From: a virus
DNA: 41,792 bases
Virus record (IMG/VR): IMGVR_UViG_3300022745_000070
Location: 1 to 41,792 of that record
Direction: 5' to 3' (one strand)
The position numbers and the translations under genes are program-made. The stretch's first letter is position 1. Every line of letters starts with the position of its first letter. The notes beneath the pieces were generated by a model. The model did no database searches. It was not told the origin of the DNA and saw only the letters and a program-made list of their open reading frames with translations. This document shows positions 30,173 through 38,086 of this stretch, one piece after another.

Positions 30173-31914
30173 TCTCGACCTTGTGGCCCCACCAGGTCGC
30201 CGCCGCCGACGCCGTGGACGCGGAGCTGGCGCGCGGCGTGCGGTCAACGCTCGTGGTGCATGCCACCGGCACCGGCAAGACGACCACCGGGACGGAGATC
30301 GTGCTCCGCCGGCGGCCGCAGGGCCGGGCGCTGTGGCTCGCTCACCGCGAGGAGCTCGTGCGCCAAGGGGCGGCCCGCATGCGAGCGCACGGGCTCACGG
30401 TCGGGATCGAGATGGCCGACGAGCACGCGGGCGAGGTCGAGCGCCTCGACGTGGTGGCGGGGACGGTGCAGACGCTCGCGGGCGACCGGCGCCGCGAGCG
30501 CTTCGCGGCCGACGCCTTCGCGACGGTGATCGTCGACGAGGCGCACCACGCGCCGGCGCGCACCTATCGCACGATCTTGGATCACTTCCCGCACGCTCGG
30601 GTGGTCGGGATCACGGCGACGCCCGACCGGGGCGACAAGGTGGCGATGGCGCGGGCATTCGAGTCGGTGGCCCACGTCTACGCGATCCGCGACGCGATCC
30701 GCGACGGCTACCTCTGCCCGGTGCGGCAGCGCGCGATCCACGTCGAGGGCCTCGACCTGTCGCGCGTGCGCACCACCGCGGGCGACCTAAACGAGGGGGA
30801 TCTCGAGGCGGTGCTCCTCGATCCCGATCTCCTGCAGGCGGTGGCGGGTGCCATCGTCGACGCCGCCGGCTCGCGCAAGACAATGATCTTCGGCGTGACG
30901 GTGGCCCACGCGCACGCGCTCGCGGCCGCCTTGAACGGCTACGAGCCCGAGAGCGCTCGGGCCTGCGACGGCGGGACCGAGACGGAGATCCGCCGCTCGA
31001 CCCTCGCGAGCTTCGCCGCGGGCAAGTTCCGGCGGCTGGTCAATTGCGCGCTGTGGACGGAGGGGTTCGACGAGCCATCGATCGAGTGCGTGGCGGTGGT
31101 GCGCCCGACGAAAAGCCGGGCGCTCTACACGCAGATGGTCGGCCGCGGCACTCGGATCCACCCCGGGAAGCGCGACCTGTTGATCCTCGACTTCCAGGGC
31201 AACGCGGGGCGGCACTCGCTCGCCTGCCCGATCGACATTCTCGGGGGCGCCGACGTCGATCCCGCCGTCAAGGCGAAGGCGTCGCGCGCGATGGCGGAGC
31301 GCCCGGGCCTCGACGTGCTCACGGCGATCGAGCAGGCAACGCGCGAGCTCGCCGAGGAGCGCCGGCGTCGGATGCTCGACCTTGCCAGCTACCGCGCGGT
31401 CGACGTCGACCCCTTCGAGCTCGTCGACGCGACGCTCGGCGTGGTGGCGGCCGACGATGGCACCTCCTACGAGGCCAACCTCGCGTACTTGAAGCGCCAC
31501 GCGCCGGGGCTGCAGGCCGACCGGATCAAGCCGACGCAGGCCGCGCAGCTTGCGGCGACGTTGCGGCAGCGCGCGGCCGACGGCCGGGCGACCTTCGCGC
31601 AGGTGCGGTGCCTGCAGCGCGCGGGACTCCCCTACGAGGTCGACCGCGCCACCGCCTCGGAAGCGATCGACGCGCTCGCGGCGAACGGCTGGAAGCCAAC
31701 CGAGGAGTTGCGCGCGCGACTGGCCCAATTCGCCGAGATCTTGGGCATGGGCGAGGGAGAGCGCTGTGGGAGGGGAGGATGCGACGGAAAGATCCTCGCG
31801 GCAGCGTCGCCGGAGAGTTGCACATGCTTTCTCGGCAACCCGCCTTGCTCCGCGTGCACCACCACAATTCTTGAATGCTCCGATTGCGGATGGTCCGCGA
31901 CGGATCGTGCGTAG
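30169..31914 (+). CDS. superfamily 2 DEAH-type helicase
   Basis: A 581-residue helicase. Walker A ATGTGKTT at 32-39, DEAH at 123-126, TATP at 149-152 and the arginine-finger motif QMVGRGTR at 322-329 are all present. The order and ITATPDRGD resemble phage and RecQ/UvsW-like SF2 helicases. The C-terminal part ends in a cysteine-rich zinc-binding tail (about 530-575, with CTC, CSAC and CSDC). It could unwind forks or branched DNA for replication and repair. It starts at TTG 30169 with AGGAGG seven bases upstream. An AUG inside would remove the Q-like N-terminus. Confidence 0.87.
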   Translation: MISTLWPHQVAAADAVDAELARGVRSTLVVHATGTGKTTTGTEIVLRRRPQGRALWLAHREELVRQGAARMRAHGLTVGIEMADEHAGEVERLDVVAGTVQTLAGDRRRERFAADAFATVIVDEAHHAPARTYRTILDHFPHARVVGITATPDRGDKVAMARAFESVAHVYAIRDAIRDGYLCPVRQRAIHVEGLDLSRVRTTAGDLNEGDLEAVLLDPDLLQAVAGAIVDAAGSRKTMIFGVTVAHAHALAAALNGYEPESARACDGGTETEIRRSTLASFAAGKFRRLVNCALWTEGFDEPSIECVAVVRPTKSRALYTQMVGRGTRIHPGKRDLLILDFQGNAGRHSLACPIDILGGADVDPAVKAKASRAMAERPGLDVLTAIEQATRELAEERRRRMLDLASYRAVDVDPFELVDATLGVVAADDGTSYEANLAYLKRHAPGLQADRIKPTQAAQLAATLRQRAADGRATFAQVRCLQRAGLPYEVDRATASEAIDALAANGWKPTEELRARLAQFAEILGMGEGERCGRGGCDGKILAAASPESCTCFLGNPPCSACTTTILECSDCGWSATDRA

Positions 31915-31956
31915 CACCACGCCCACCACGTAGCACCGACGGAAAGAGAGGCCCGC

Positions 31957-32247
31957 ATGGCAAGGCAGAAGCAGATCCCGGGGACCGAGCGCGAGAAGCC
32001 GATCGAGGAGATCGAGCTGGCGGCGGAGGCGTACCGCAAGACGGCGGAGCGGCTCACGAGCGCGCGGAAAAAGACGCAGGAGACGCGCGACGCCTTGATC
32101 GAGCTCCTGCGCAAGCACGGGCGCGAGCAGTACCGCGCCGAGAACGGCCGGATCTACGCGATCACCCTCGGCAAGACGAAGATCACCGTCACCGACACGA
32201 ACGACGGCGGCGAGGGCGACGAGGGCGACGAGGCCGACGTCGACTGA
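31957..32247 (+). CDS. small conserved-type phage protein, unknown
   Basis: A 96-residue protein with a basic start, a long helix (ELAAEAYRKTAERLTSARKK) and a strand segment ENGRIYAITLGKTKITV, ending in an acidic tail. Preceded by CAC triplets and AAAGAGAGG. It shares its last base with the first base of the RusA start. Proteins of this size and layout are common beside phage recombination genes, but no function is known. Confidence 0.6.
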   Translation: MARQKQIPGTEREKPIEEIELAAEAYRKTAERLTSARKKTQETRDALIELLRKHGREQYRAENGRIYAITLGKTKITVTDTNDGGEGDEGDEADVD

Positions 32248-32837
32248 TGGATCCGATCCGGTTCACGATCGGGCGCTCCCCGACCACGAAGAAAAATTCA
32301 CCACGGATCTTCTACGTGGGGGCGAGGTGTCCGCGCTGCAAAAAGGGCGACCGCCCGATCGTGAGCCCGTCGGAGGATTTCGCCGACTACGAGCGCGCCG
32401 TGGCGCCGCCGCTGCAACGTCGGTTCGCCGAGTTGCGCGGCGGCGCTGCGGTGACGTGCACCAACTGCAAAGGCACCGGACGCAAGCGCTCTCGCCCGTG
32501 CCTGCGGTGCCTCGGCGCGGGCCGCTCCGCGCAGCCGATCGAGGTGCCGGTGCTCGTCGAGGCGAGGATCTACCGCGCGCGCAACTTGGGGGATCTGTCG
32601 GGCTACCTCGACGCGATCGGCGACGTGCTGCAGACGGCCGGGGTTGTCGCCAATGACCGGCAGATCCAGGGATGGCCGATGCCCACCGACGGCGCGCTCC
32701 CGCTGCGCCTCGACCCGGCGCGCCCGCGCGTCGAGCTCGTGATCACGCCTCTTGCCCCCGAGGAGCTGCAGGCGCCCCTCGACTTCGCCGACCCCGACGA
32801 CAACGATCCGCCCGACTCCGACGAGGCCACCGAATGA
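32247..32837 (+). CDS. RusA-type Holliday junction resolvase with zinc-finger insertion
   Basis: A 196-residue protein. The ends match RusA: FTIGRSPTTKKNSPRIF at the start and GDLSGYLDAIGDVLQTAGVV then NDRQIQGW and PRVELVITPL at the end. Between them residues 28-91 hold three C-x2-C pairs, two in a DnaJ-like C-x2-C-x-G-x-G form (CTNCKGTG, CLRCLGAG). Where E. coli RusA has catalytic D-x-D-N and a Lys, this protein has D-L-S-G and an Asp, so the active site is unusual. It would cut Holliday junctions or D-loops. Confidence 0.75.
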   Translation: MDPIRFTIGRSPTTKKNSPRIFYVGARCPRCKKGDRPIVSPSEDFADYERAVAPPLQRRFAELRGGAAVTCTNCKGTGRKRSRPCLRCLGAGRSAQPIEVPVLVEARIYRARNLGDLSGYLDAIGDVLQTAGVVANDRQIQGWPMPTDGALPLRLDPARPRVELVITPLAPEELQAPLDFADPDDNDPPDSDEATE

Positions 32838-33676
32838 CCGCTCCGCGCTACGAGCTCCTCCGAGGCGAGACGCTCCTCGAGCTGCTCAAGATCCCCGACG
32901 GCTCGATCGACGCCGTGATCACCGATCCGCCCTACTCCTCCGGCGGCGCCTTCCGCGGCGATCGCATGGCTTCCACCACGCTTAAATACGTCTCTTCCTC
33001 GACGAAGATCGAGCGCCCCGACTTCACCGGCGACACGCGGGATCAACGCGCGTTCGCTTATTGGGAAGCGCTGTGGCTCGCCGAGTGCCTGCGCGTGTCG
33101 CGCCCGGCCGCCCCGCTGTGCGTGTTCACCGACTGGCGGCAGATCGGAGCGACGATCGATGCGGTGCAGGCCGGCGGGTGGATCTATCGCGGGATCGTCC
33201 CGTGGGACAAGGGCGAGGGAGTGCGGCCGAAGCTCTCGCGCCCCCGCAATCAGTGCGAATACATCGTGTGGGCGAGCAACGGGCCGATGCCCGAGCGGCC
33301 CGGCGTGCCCGTGCTCCCGGGGTGCCTGCGCGTGCCGGTGCTCGTCGCTGAAAAGCGACACATCGCGGGCAAGCCGATCGAGCTCATGCGGGCGATCAAC
33401 CGGCTGTGCGTGCCCGGCGGGACCATCCTTGACCCCTTTGCCGGCTCGGGCTCGACCGGGATCGCCGCGCTGCTCGACGGCTATCGGTTTGTCGGGATCG
33501 AGCGCGAGGCGTCCTACTGCGCGATCGCCGAGGCCGGGCTGCGCGAAGCGGCCTCCGCCGGGGTGCAACGGATGCTCCTCGACGTCGAGGCGCCCCGCCC
33601 GCCCGCGCATGGTGCGCTCGCTCTCGACCAGGCCGACCAGGCGGGCGAGGCGCCCGAGCCCGAGGCCACCGAATGA
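32834..33676 (+). CDS. DNA N6-adenine or N4-cytosine methyltransferase 1
   Basis: A 280-residue beta-type methyltransferase. Motif IV DPPYSSGG is at 31-38 and motif I DPFAGSGSTG at 200-209. The order, catalytic motif before SAM motif, is the beta class typical of N4/N6 enzymes. The gap between them contains the target-recognition region. It starts four bases inside the resolvase end. With no nuclease partner in the window it is an orphan methyltransferase, likely protecting the phage from host restriction. The C-terminal tail is acidic and Ala/Pro-rich. Confidence 0.87.
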   Translation: MTAPRYELLRGETLLELLKIPDGSIDAVITDPPYSSGGAFRGDRMASTTLKYVSSSTKIERPDFTGDTRDQRAFAYWEALWLAECLRVSRPAAPLCVFTDWRQIGATIDAVQAGGWIYRGIVPWDKGEGVRPKLSRPRNQCEYIVWASNGPMPERPGVPVLPGCLRVPVLVAEKRHIAGKPIELMRAINRLCVPGGTILDPFAGSGSTGIAALLDGYRFVGIEREASYCAIAEAGLREAASAGVQRMLLDVEAPRPPAHGALALDQADQAGEAPEPEATE

Positions 33677-34512
33677 CGGCCGCCCTCTTCGCCTCGCCCT
33701 CGGCGCAGGTGCTCCTCGCCGAGTGGCGCGCGCTCGCCGAGCACGTCGAGGCCGGCGGGGGAGCCGACGCGCTGCTCGTCGACGCGCCCTATTCGGAGCG
33801 GACGCACACGGGGCACGATGACGCCGTGGCGCCGTCGAGACTCGACGGCGAGGAAGCGCGGATGCGCCGCGACGCGCGCACGGGCGCCGTCTATTCCGTC
33901 GGCCTGAACCGTCGCCGCGCCATCGACTACAGCGCGTGGACGCCTTCCGACGTGGGCGCGTTCGTCTCGCGCTGGTCGCCTCTCGTGCGCGGCTGGATCG
34001 TCTCGATCACCGACCACGAGCTCGCCCGCGCGTGGGAGCAGGCCCTGACGGCCGCGGGCCGCTACACGTTCGCGCCCCTGCCCTACTACGCGCCCGGCTC
34101 GCGCGTGCGCCTCGCCGGCGATGGGCCTTCCAACTGGACCACCTGGATCGTCGTGTCGCGCCCGCGCTCGCGCGACTTTCAACGGTGGGGCACGCTCCCG
34201 GGCGGATACGTGCTCCCGGCCGGGCAAGGCGGAAAGCTCCCCGTCGTCGGAGGAAAGCCGATCTGGCTCATGGAGCAGCTCGTCGAGCACTACAGCCGGC
34301 CCGGCGATCTCGTGGTGGATCCGTGCTGCGGCGCGGGCACCACGATCGCCGCGGCGATGCGCCGAGGTCGGCGCGCCATCGGCGGCGACGCCCTCGAGGA
34401 GCACGCCCGGCTCGCCGCGGCGTGGGCCGCCAACCCCAACTTGCCCGGCCCGCGCGGCGAGGCCACCGGCGCCGCGGATCCGGCGCAGCCTTCCCTGTTC
34501 GCCCCGAGGTGA
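33673..34512 (+). CDS. DNA methyltransferase 2, N6/N4 type with DAPY
   Basis: A 279-residue protein with the same class of fold. Motif IV is DAPY at 37-40, with Ala in place of the usual first Pro, and motif I is DPCCGAGTT at 216-224. The SAM-side helix AIGGDALEEHARLA follows. It overlaps methyltransferase 1 by four bases. The variant motif IV can still hold the target base, so the enzyme is probably active on a second sequence. The two proteins are not close copies. Confidence 0.78.
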   Translation: MTAALFASPSAQVLLAEWRALAEHVEAGGGADALLVDAPYSERTHTGHDDAVAPSRLDGEEARMRRDARTGAVYSVGLNRRRAIDYSAWTPSDVGAFVSRWSPLVRGWIVSITDHELARAWEQALTAAGRYTFAPLPYYAPGSRVRLAGDGPSNWTTWIVVSRPRSRDFQRWGTLPGGYVLPAGQGGKLPVVGGKPIWLMEQLVEHYSRPGDLVVDPCCGAGTTIAAAMRRGRRAIGGDALEEHARLAAAWAANPNLPGPRGEATGAADPAQPSLFAPR

Positions 34513-34673
34513 TCCCGATGGTGACCCGCTACTGCGACGAGATCCCGGTGCTCCGCCGCCTGCCGACCAGCTACGAGCGCGAGGAGCGCGCCCGCCTCGA
34601 GGTAGCGCGCGCGACGACGTGGTGCGTGCTCGCTGGCGGCCTCCTGCTCGCGGCCGTCGCGGCGCTGCGCTAG
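34509..34673 (+). CDS. small membrane protein, unknown
   Basis: A 54-residue protein from GTG 34509 (ATG 34518 is an alternative). The C-terminal 20 residues (VLAGGLLLAAVAALR) form one hydrophobic segment; the N-terminal half is charged. The start overlaps the methyltransferase stop. Role unknown. Confidence 0.5.
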   Translation: MIPMVTRYCDEIPVLRRLPTSYEREERARLEVARATTWCVLAGGLLLAAVAALR

Positions 34674-34683
34674 GGTCGAGGCG

Positions 34684-35100
34684 ATGGCACACCGCACCGT
34701 GCGGATCCCGGCCGATCTCTACCTCGCCGTCTCGGGCACCGCCGAGTCGCGCGGGTGCACGCTCGGCGAGGTGCTCGCCGACGCCTTGATCCGCACCCTG
34801 CCCGCGCTCGAGATCGCCGCGGCTCGCCGGCGCTACGCCGCCACCTCGAGGATCACGCCGCCCGAGCGCCCCGAGGTGGCCCCCGAGCGCCTGCCCCGCC
34901 CGCCGCGGCCGACTCGGGGCCCCGAGGTGCCCGAGCCCCCGCCCGAGCGCCTGCCCGATCGAGGTGCGCCCCACGAGCCCCCGCCGCGGCCGATCGACCG
35001 CTCGCGCCCCGTGCACTTCCGCACGCCCGAGCTCCGCCCCCGCAAGGTCGAGATCGCCGCGCGACCCTCCTACGACTGGCAGCTCCCGCCCCGTCGCTGA
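34684..35100 (+). CDS. RHH-like protein with proline-rich linker
   Basis: A 138-residue protein. The first 45 residues (RTVRIPADLYLAVSGTAESR, then TLGEVLADALIRTL) fit a ribbon-helix-helix DNA-binding domain. The rest is a Pro/Arg-rich linker ending in RPSYDWQLPPRR. It is the last gene before a clear promoter-operator region, so it may regulate it. The low-complexity end is not recognised. Confidence 0.6.
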   Translation: MAHRTVRIPADLYLAVSGTAESRGCTLGEVLADALIRTLPALEIAAARRRYAATSRITPPERPEVAPERLPRPPRPTRGPEVPEPPPERLPDRGAPHEPPPRPIDRSRPVHFRTPELRPRKVEIAARPSYDWQLPPRR

Positions 35101-35112
35101 CCTGCATTTTTC

Positions 35113-35147
35113 TTGACAACCCACCGGCCGATCTGCAACGGATCGGC
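35113..35147 (+). promoter_or_regulatory. promoter-like site with operator palindrome before replication genes
   Basis: A perfect TTGACA (35113-35118) is preceded by an ATTTTTC stretch that is AT-rich for this genome. A 7-bp inverted repeat, GCCGATC (35127-35133) and GATCGGC (35141-35147), covers the place of the -10. No good -10 hexamer is seen. This suggests an activator- or repressor-controlled promoter for the genes from 35196 on. Confidence 0.45.
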
Positions 35148-35195
35148 GTGTCGGCGAGCTGCCCGCAGCAGCGCACCCGACTTGAAAGGCGAGCC

Positions 35196-35327
35196 ATGAC
35201 CACGATCGTTCCCTGCCTTCGGAGCTTCCCGCCTCCCCTCGTTCCCATGCGGCCGCCGTTCGCCCGGCCGCTGTGGGCTGCGGCGGGCGGCGAGGCGGGC
35301 GGCTCCGAGTGCAGGGGGCGCTCGTGA
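35196..35327 (+). CDS. 43-residue proline-rich frame, possibly a leader
   Basis: ATG 35196 follows AAAGGCGAGCC at a good distance. The frame encodes a Pro/Gly/Arg-rich peptide and ends inside a TGA shared with the next start. No family is seen. It may be a leader that couples translation of the next gene. Confidence 0.35.
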   Translation: MTTIVPCLRSFPPPLVPMRPPFARPLWAAAGGEAGGSECRGRS

Positions 35328-35461
35328 TCGTCTCGCGCCGCTCGCTGGTCGAGGCGGCCGACCTGCCGACCTGGATCGCGCAGGGGTGGCGCCTCGTATA
35401 CCTGTGCCCGGGTGGATTGCGCACCGCCGGCCCGGCCGCCGTGATCGAGTGGAGGGCCTAG
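35324..35461 (+). CDS. 45-residue unknown protein
   Basis: A GTG start overlapping the previous stop as GTGA leads to 45 residues with a SLVEAADLPTWIAQGWRLVY middle. It ends one base before the initiator gene. Codon use looks like its neighbours, so it is probably real. Function unknown. Confidence 0.45.
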   Translation: MIVSRRSLVEAADLPTWIAQGWRLVYLCPGGLRTAGPAAVIEWRA

Positions 35462-35462
35462 C

Positions 35463-36473
35463 ATGGCGCGCTGCGGCCTCGACAAGAACCGGAAGTTCCT
35501 GCGCCTCGCCCACGCCTTGAACGGCGCCGCCCCCGGCCTCGGGGTGCTCGTGGCGCGCGGGGCCCTCGAGACGCTGTGGGATGCGGCCTACGACCGCGCC
35601 GACGATCACCTCGGCGACGAGCAGGACGTCGAGATGGCGGCCAAGTGGGGCGGCGAGCCCGGCGCCCTCTTCGAGGCCCTTCTCCATGCGGGCGGCTCGG
35701 CAGGGCTTGGATTCATCGAGCCCGATCCGGTGCGCGGCGGCTACCGCCTGCATGCGCTGTGGGAGCACGCTCCGCGGTGGGTTCTGCGCAAGGCGGAAGG
35801 CGCCGCGAAGCGCGAGGAGGTCGGCGTTTCTGTGTCCGATCTGCGGCGCTCGGCGGCCGAAAAGCGGTGGTCGGGATCCAAAAGGGATGCAAACGGCCAC
35901 GATCCGATGCAAACGGGCGCGGTTTTGGATGCAAACGGGATGCAAAAAACAGGTAGGGATAGGGAAGGGAAGGGAAGGGAAGGGAAGGGAAGGGATCTTA
36001 AAAGCCTTGCGGCAGCTCCGCCGCCGCCGCCGCCGCGCCCTGCGCCCGAGCCCCTAGAGCTGCTTTCGCCCGAACCGGCCGCCGCAGGCAACCCCGACCA
36101 GGCGCCCGACAACCCGGCCCGGTTCTCATGCACACGCGAGCAGGCGCTCGAGGCCCTTGCCCTCGCGAGCTCGGGGCGGTTCGTCGCCTCGAGGCCCGAC
36201 CGGGGCGGCGTGTTCAAGCTCGACCGCCTGCGCCGAGAACCCGAGGCGCTCGAGCGGCTGCGGCTCGCCGGCGAGTGGCTCGCCGCCGGCGGCGACGGCT
36301 ACAAGGCCACGCTCGACGGCCGCGCCCTCGGGGCGAACCTCGACGGATGGCTGGCGCAGTCGGCGGCGTGGCTCGCGAGCGGCCGCCCGGCGATCGGGCC
36401 GCCGCGGCGCGCCGGCGCCGTGGTCGGGATGGCCCCCCCGAGCCCGGCGCCCGCTTCCTACGGCATCGAGTAG
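35463..36473 (+). CDS. replication initiator (lambda O-like / replisome organizer) carrying the origin
   Basis: A 336-residue protein. The N-terminal part (GLDKNRKFLRLAHALNGAAP, then HLGDEQDVEMAAKWGG and GFIEPDPVRGGYRLHALWE) resembles winged-helix replisome organizers. The middle, residues about 142-180, is low complexity because the DNA there carries four direct repeats and a pentamer array. The C-terminal part (from about 220) is a second helical domain. The DnaC/IstB-like loader follows after 69 bases, the same order as lambda O and P. It should bind the iterons inside its own gene and bring in the helicase. Confidence 0.75.
   Translation: MARCGLDKNRKFLRLAHALNGAAPGLGVLVARGALETLWDAAYDRADDHLGDEQDVEMAAKWGGEPGALFEALLHAGGSAGLGFIEPDPVRGGYRLHALWEHAPRWVLRKAEGAAKREEVGVSVSDLRRSAAEKRWSGSKRDANGHDPMQTGAVLDANGMQKTGRDREGKGREGKGRDLKSLAAAPPPPPPRPAPEPLELLSPEPAAAGNPDQAPDNPARFSCTREQALEALALASSGRFVASRPDRGGVFKLDRLRREPEALERLRLAGEWLAAGGDGYKATLDGRALGANLDGWLAQSAAWLASGRPAIGPPRRAGAVVGMAPPSPAPASYGIE
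35886..35946 (+). repeat. four iterons, candidate replication origin inside the initiator gene
   Basis: GATGCAAACGG occurs exactly at 35886, 35906 and 35928, and a partial fourth copy (GATGCAAA) begins at 35939. Centre spacings are 20, 22 and 11 bases, close to whole turns of DNA, so all sites face one side of the helix. AT-rich stretches (GGTTTTGG, CAAAAAAC) lie between and after them. Confidence 0.7.
35961..35995 (+). repeat. AGGGA pentamer array next to the iterons
   Basis: Seven perfect copies of AGGGA, with two imperfect copies just before. All purines lie on one strand, with a GGG every five bases. This can form a G-quadruplex or triplex and may help strand opening. It encodes an Arg/Glu/Gly/Lys-rich linker. 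Confidence 0.7.
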
Positions 36474-36494
36474 CGCGCCCGACCGCGCTCTCGA

Positions 36495-36517
36495 CGCCCA
36501 ACCCGAGCACCACCACC
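36495..36517 (+). repeat. 23-bp direct repeat, copy 1 (leader before helicase loader)
   Basis: A 23-base stretch beginning CGCCCAACCCGAGC and ending in CACCACC is repeated exactly at 40534-40556. It lies within the CAC leader before the loader gene at 36543. Confidence 0.6.
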
Positions 36518-36542
36518 CGCACCACCGACGGAGCAACCGCCC

Positions 36543-37676
36543 ATGATCCCCGACCCGCCTTTCAGCCTCGACGATGCCCGCGCGCTTCGGCAGCGGCTCG
36601 AGCTTGGAGTCGCCGTGCTCGACGAGGACGGCAACGAGGCCCCCGTGCCCAAGCGCCGCCAGCGTCCCCCCCGCGGCACCGTCCCGACGGTCGACGAGCT
36701 CCTCGCCTCCTTCGGCGGCGCCCCGCGGCCCGCGCTCGACCCCGGCGAGGTGCGCCGGCGGCGTGAGCTGGCGGCGGAGCAGACGCGCGCGGAGCAGGCG
36801 CGGGAGTCGGCGAGGCTCGACGCGCAGCGCGCCGAGGTCGAGGCACGCATGCTCGAGCGCATCCGCGAGCGCGAGGAGCTGCGGCGCTCGCTCCCCTGCT
36901 ATCCGCTCGACCCGGCGCGGCCCGACGAGGCGCCGCCCTCGCGCCTCGAGCGCTCCGACGTCGCGGCGGCCCGCGCGTGCCAGTCGGCCGGCGCCTACGT
37001 CTCGTGCCTCTTCCGTTCGACCCCCGACGCCTGCCCGCGCTCGCGCATCGATCGCGCCTACGGCGAGGCGGTGGCGCTCCTCAGCGGCGCGCAGGTGCCG
37101 CGGGAGTTCGCCGAGCGGATCGCGGCCTCGCTGGTCGGCCACCGCATCGACGGGCGCCGCGTGGCGCCGCAGCCGCTCGACGAGCGCCCGGCCGTCGCCG
37201 ACGTGGAGCGCTGGATCCGCCGCGAGCCGGGCGGCCCGCCGGGCTTCACCGGCCTTGAGACGCTGCTCGTGCTCTCGGGCGCGCTGCGGTGCGGAAAGAG
37301 TCTCGCCGCCGCGGTGGCGCTCATGTCGCCGCCGTGCGAGCCGGGCAACGCGGGGCGCTGGATCGCCGCCGCCGAGCTGACGCAGATCCCGATCTCAGAC
37401 TACGACCCGCGCGCGTTCGTCGCGCCGCCGGTGCTCGTGATCGACGATCTCGGAACCGAGGCCCTCGGCGAGTGGACCCGGCCCCGGATCTACGGCGTGA
37501 TCGCCGAGCGCCACGCCGCCAAGCGCCGCACCGTGATCACAACGAACCTCGACCGCGCGACGTTCGATCTCCGCTACGACGGCGCCCGCGACGGCCGCCT
37601 GCACCGCCGGATCGACGAGGCGGGCAAGTGGATCCGCCTCGCGCCCTGGACCCCGCAGCCGGCGCTCGTCGAGTAG
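36543..37676 (+). CDS. helicase loader / DnaC-IstB-like AAA+ ATPase
   Basis: A 377-residue protein. The C-terminal half is an AAA+ domain: a Walker A-like SGALRCGKS at 245-253, Walker B VLVIDDLG at 297-304, sensor-1 VITTNLD at 331-337 and the final DGRLHRRIDEAGKWIRL arginine-finger region. The N-terminal half is a Pro/Arg region and a charged coiled coil (about 65-115), then a CPRSRID segment. This resembles DnaC or lambda P-like loaders that place the host replicative helicase at the origin. CAC repeats and GGAGC precede ATG 36543. Confidence 0.83.
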   Translation: MIPDPPFSLDDARALRQRLELGVAVLDEDGNEAPVPKRRQRPPRGTVPTVDELLASFGGAPRPALDPGEVRRRRELAAEQTRAEQARESARLDAQRAEVEARMLERIREREELRRSLPCYPLDPARPDEAPPSRLERSDVAAARACQSAGAYVSCLFRSTPDACPRSRIDRAYGEAVALLSGAQVPREFAERIAASLVGHRIDGRRVAPQPLDERPAVADVERWIRREPGGPPGFTGLETLLVLSGALRCGKSLAAAVALMSPPCEPGNAGRWIAAAELTQIPISDYDPRAFVAPPVLVIDDLGTEALGEWTRPRIYGVIAERHAAKRRTVITTNLDRATFDLRYDGARDGRLHRRIDEAGKWIRLAPWTPQPALVE

Positions 37677-37735
37677 CGGCCGCCGCACCTTCCCGCCTTC
37701 CGCCCCGTCAACCCGCCCACGAGGAGCACCCGCCC

Positions 37736-38078
<343 letters not shown>

Positions 38079-38086
<8 letters not shown>

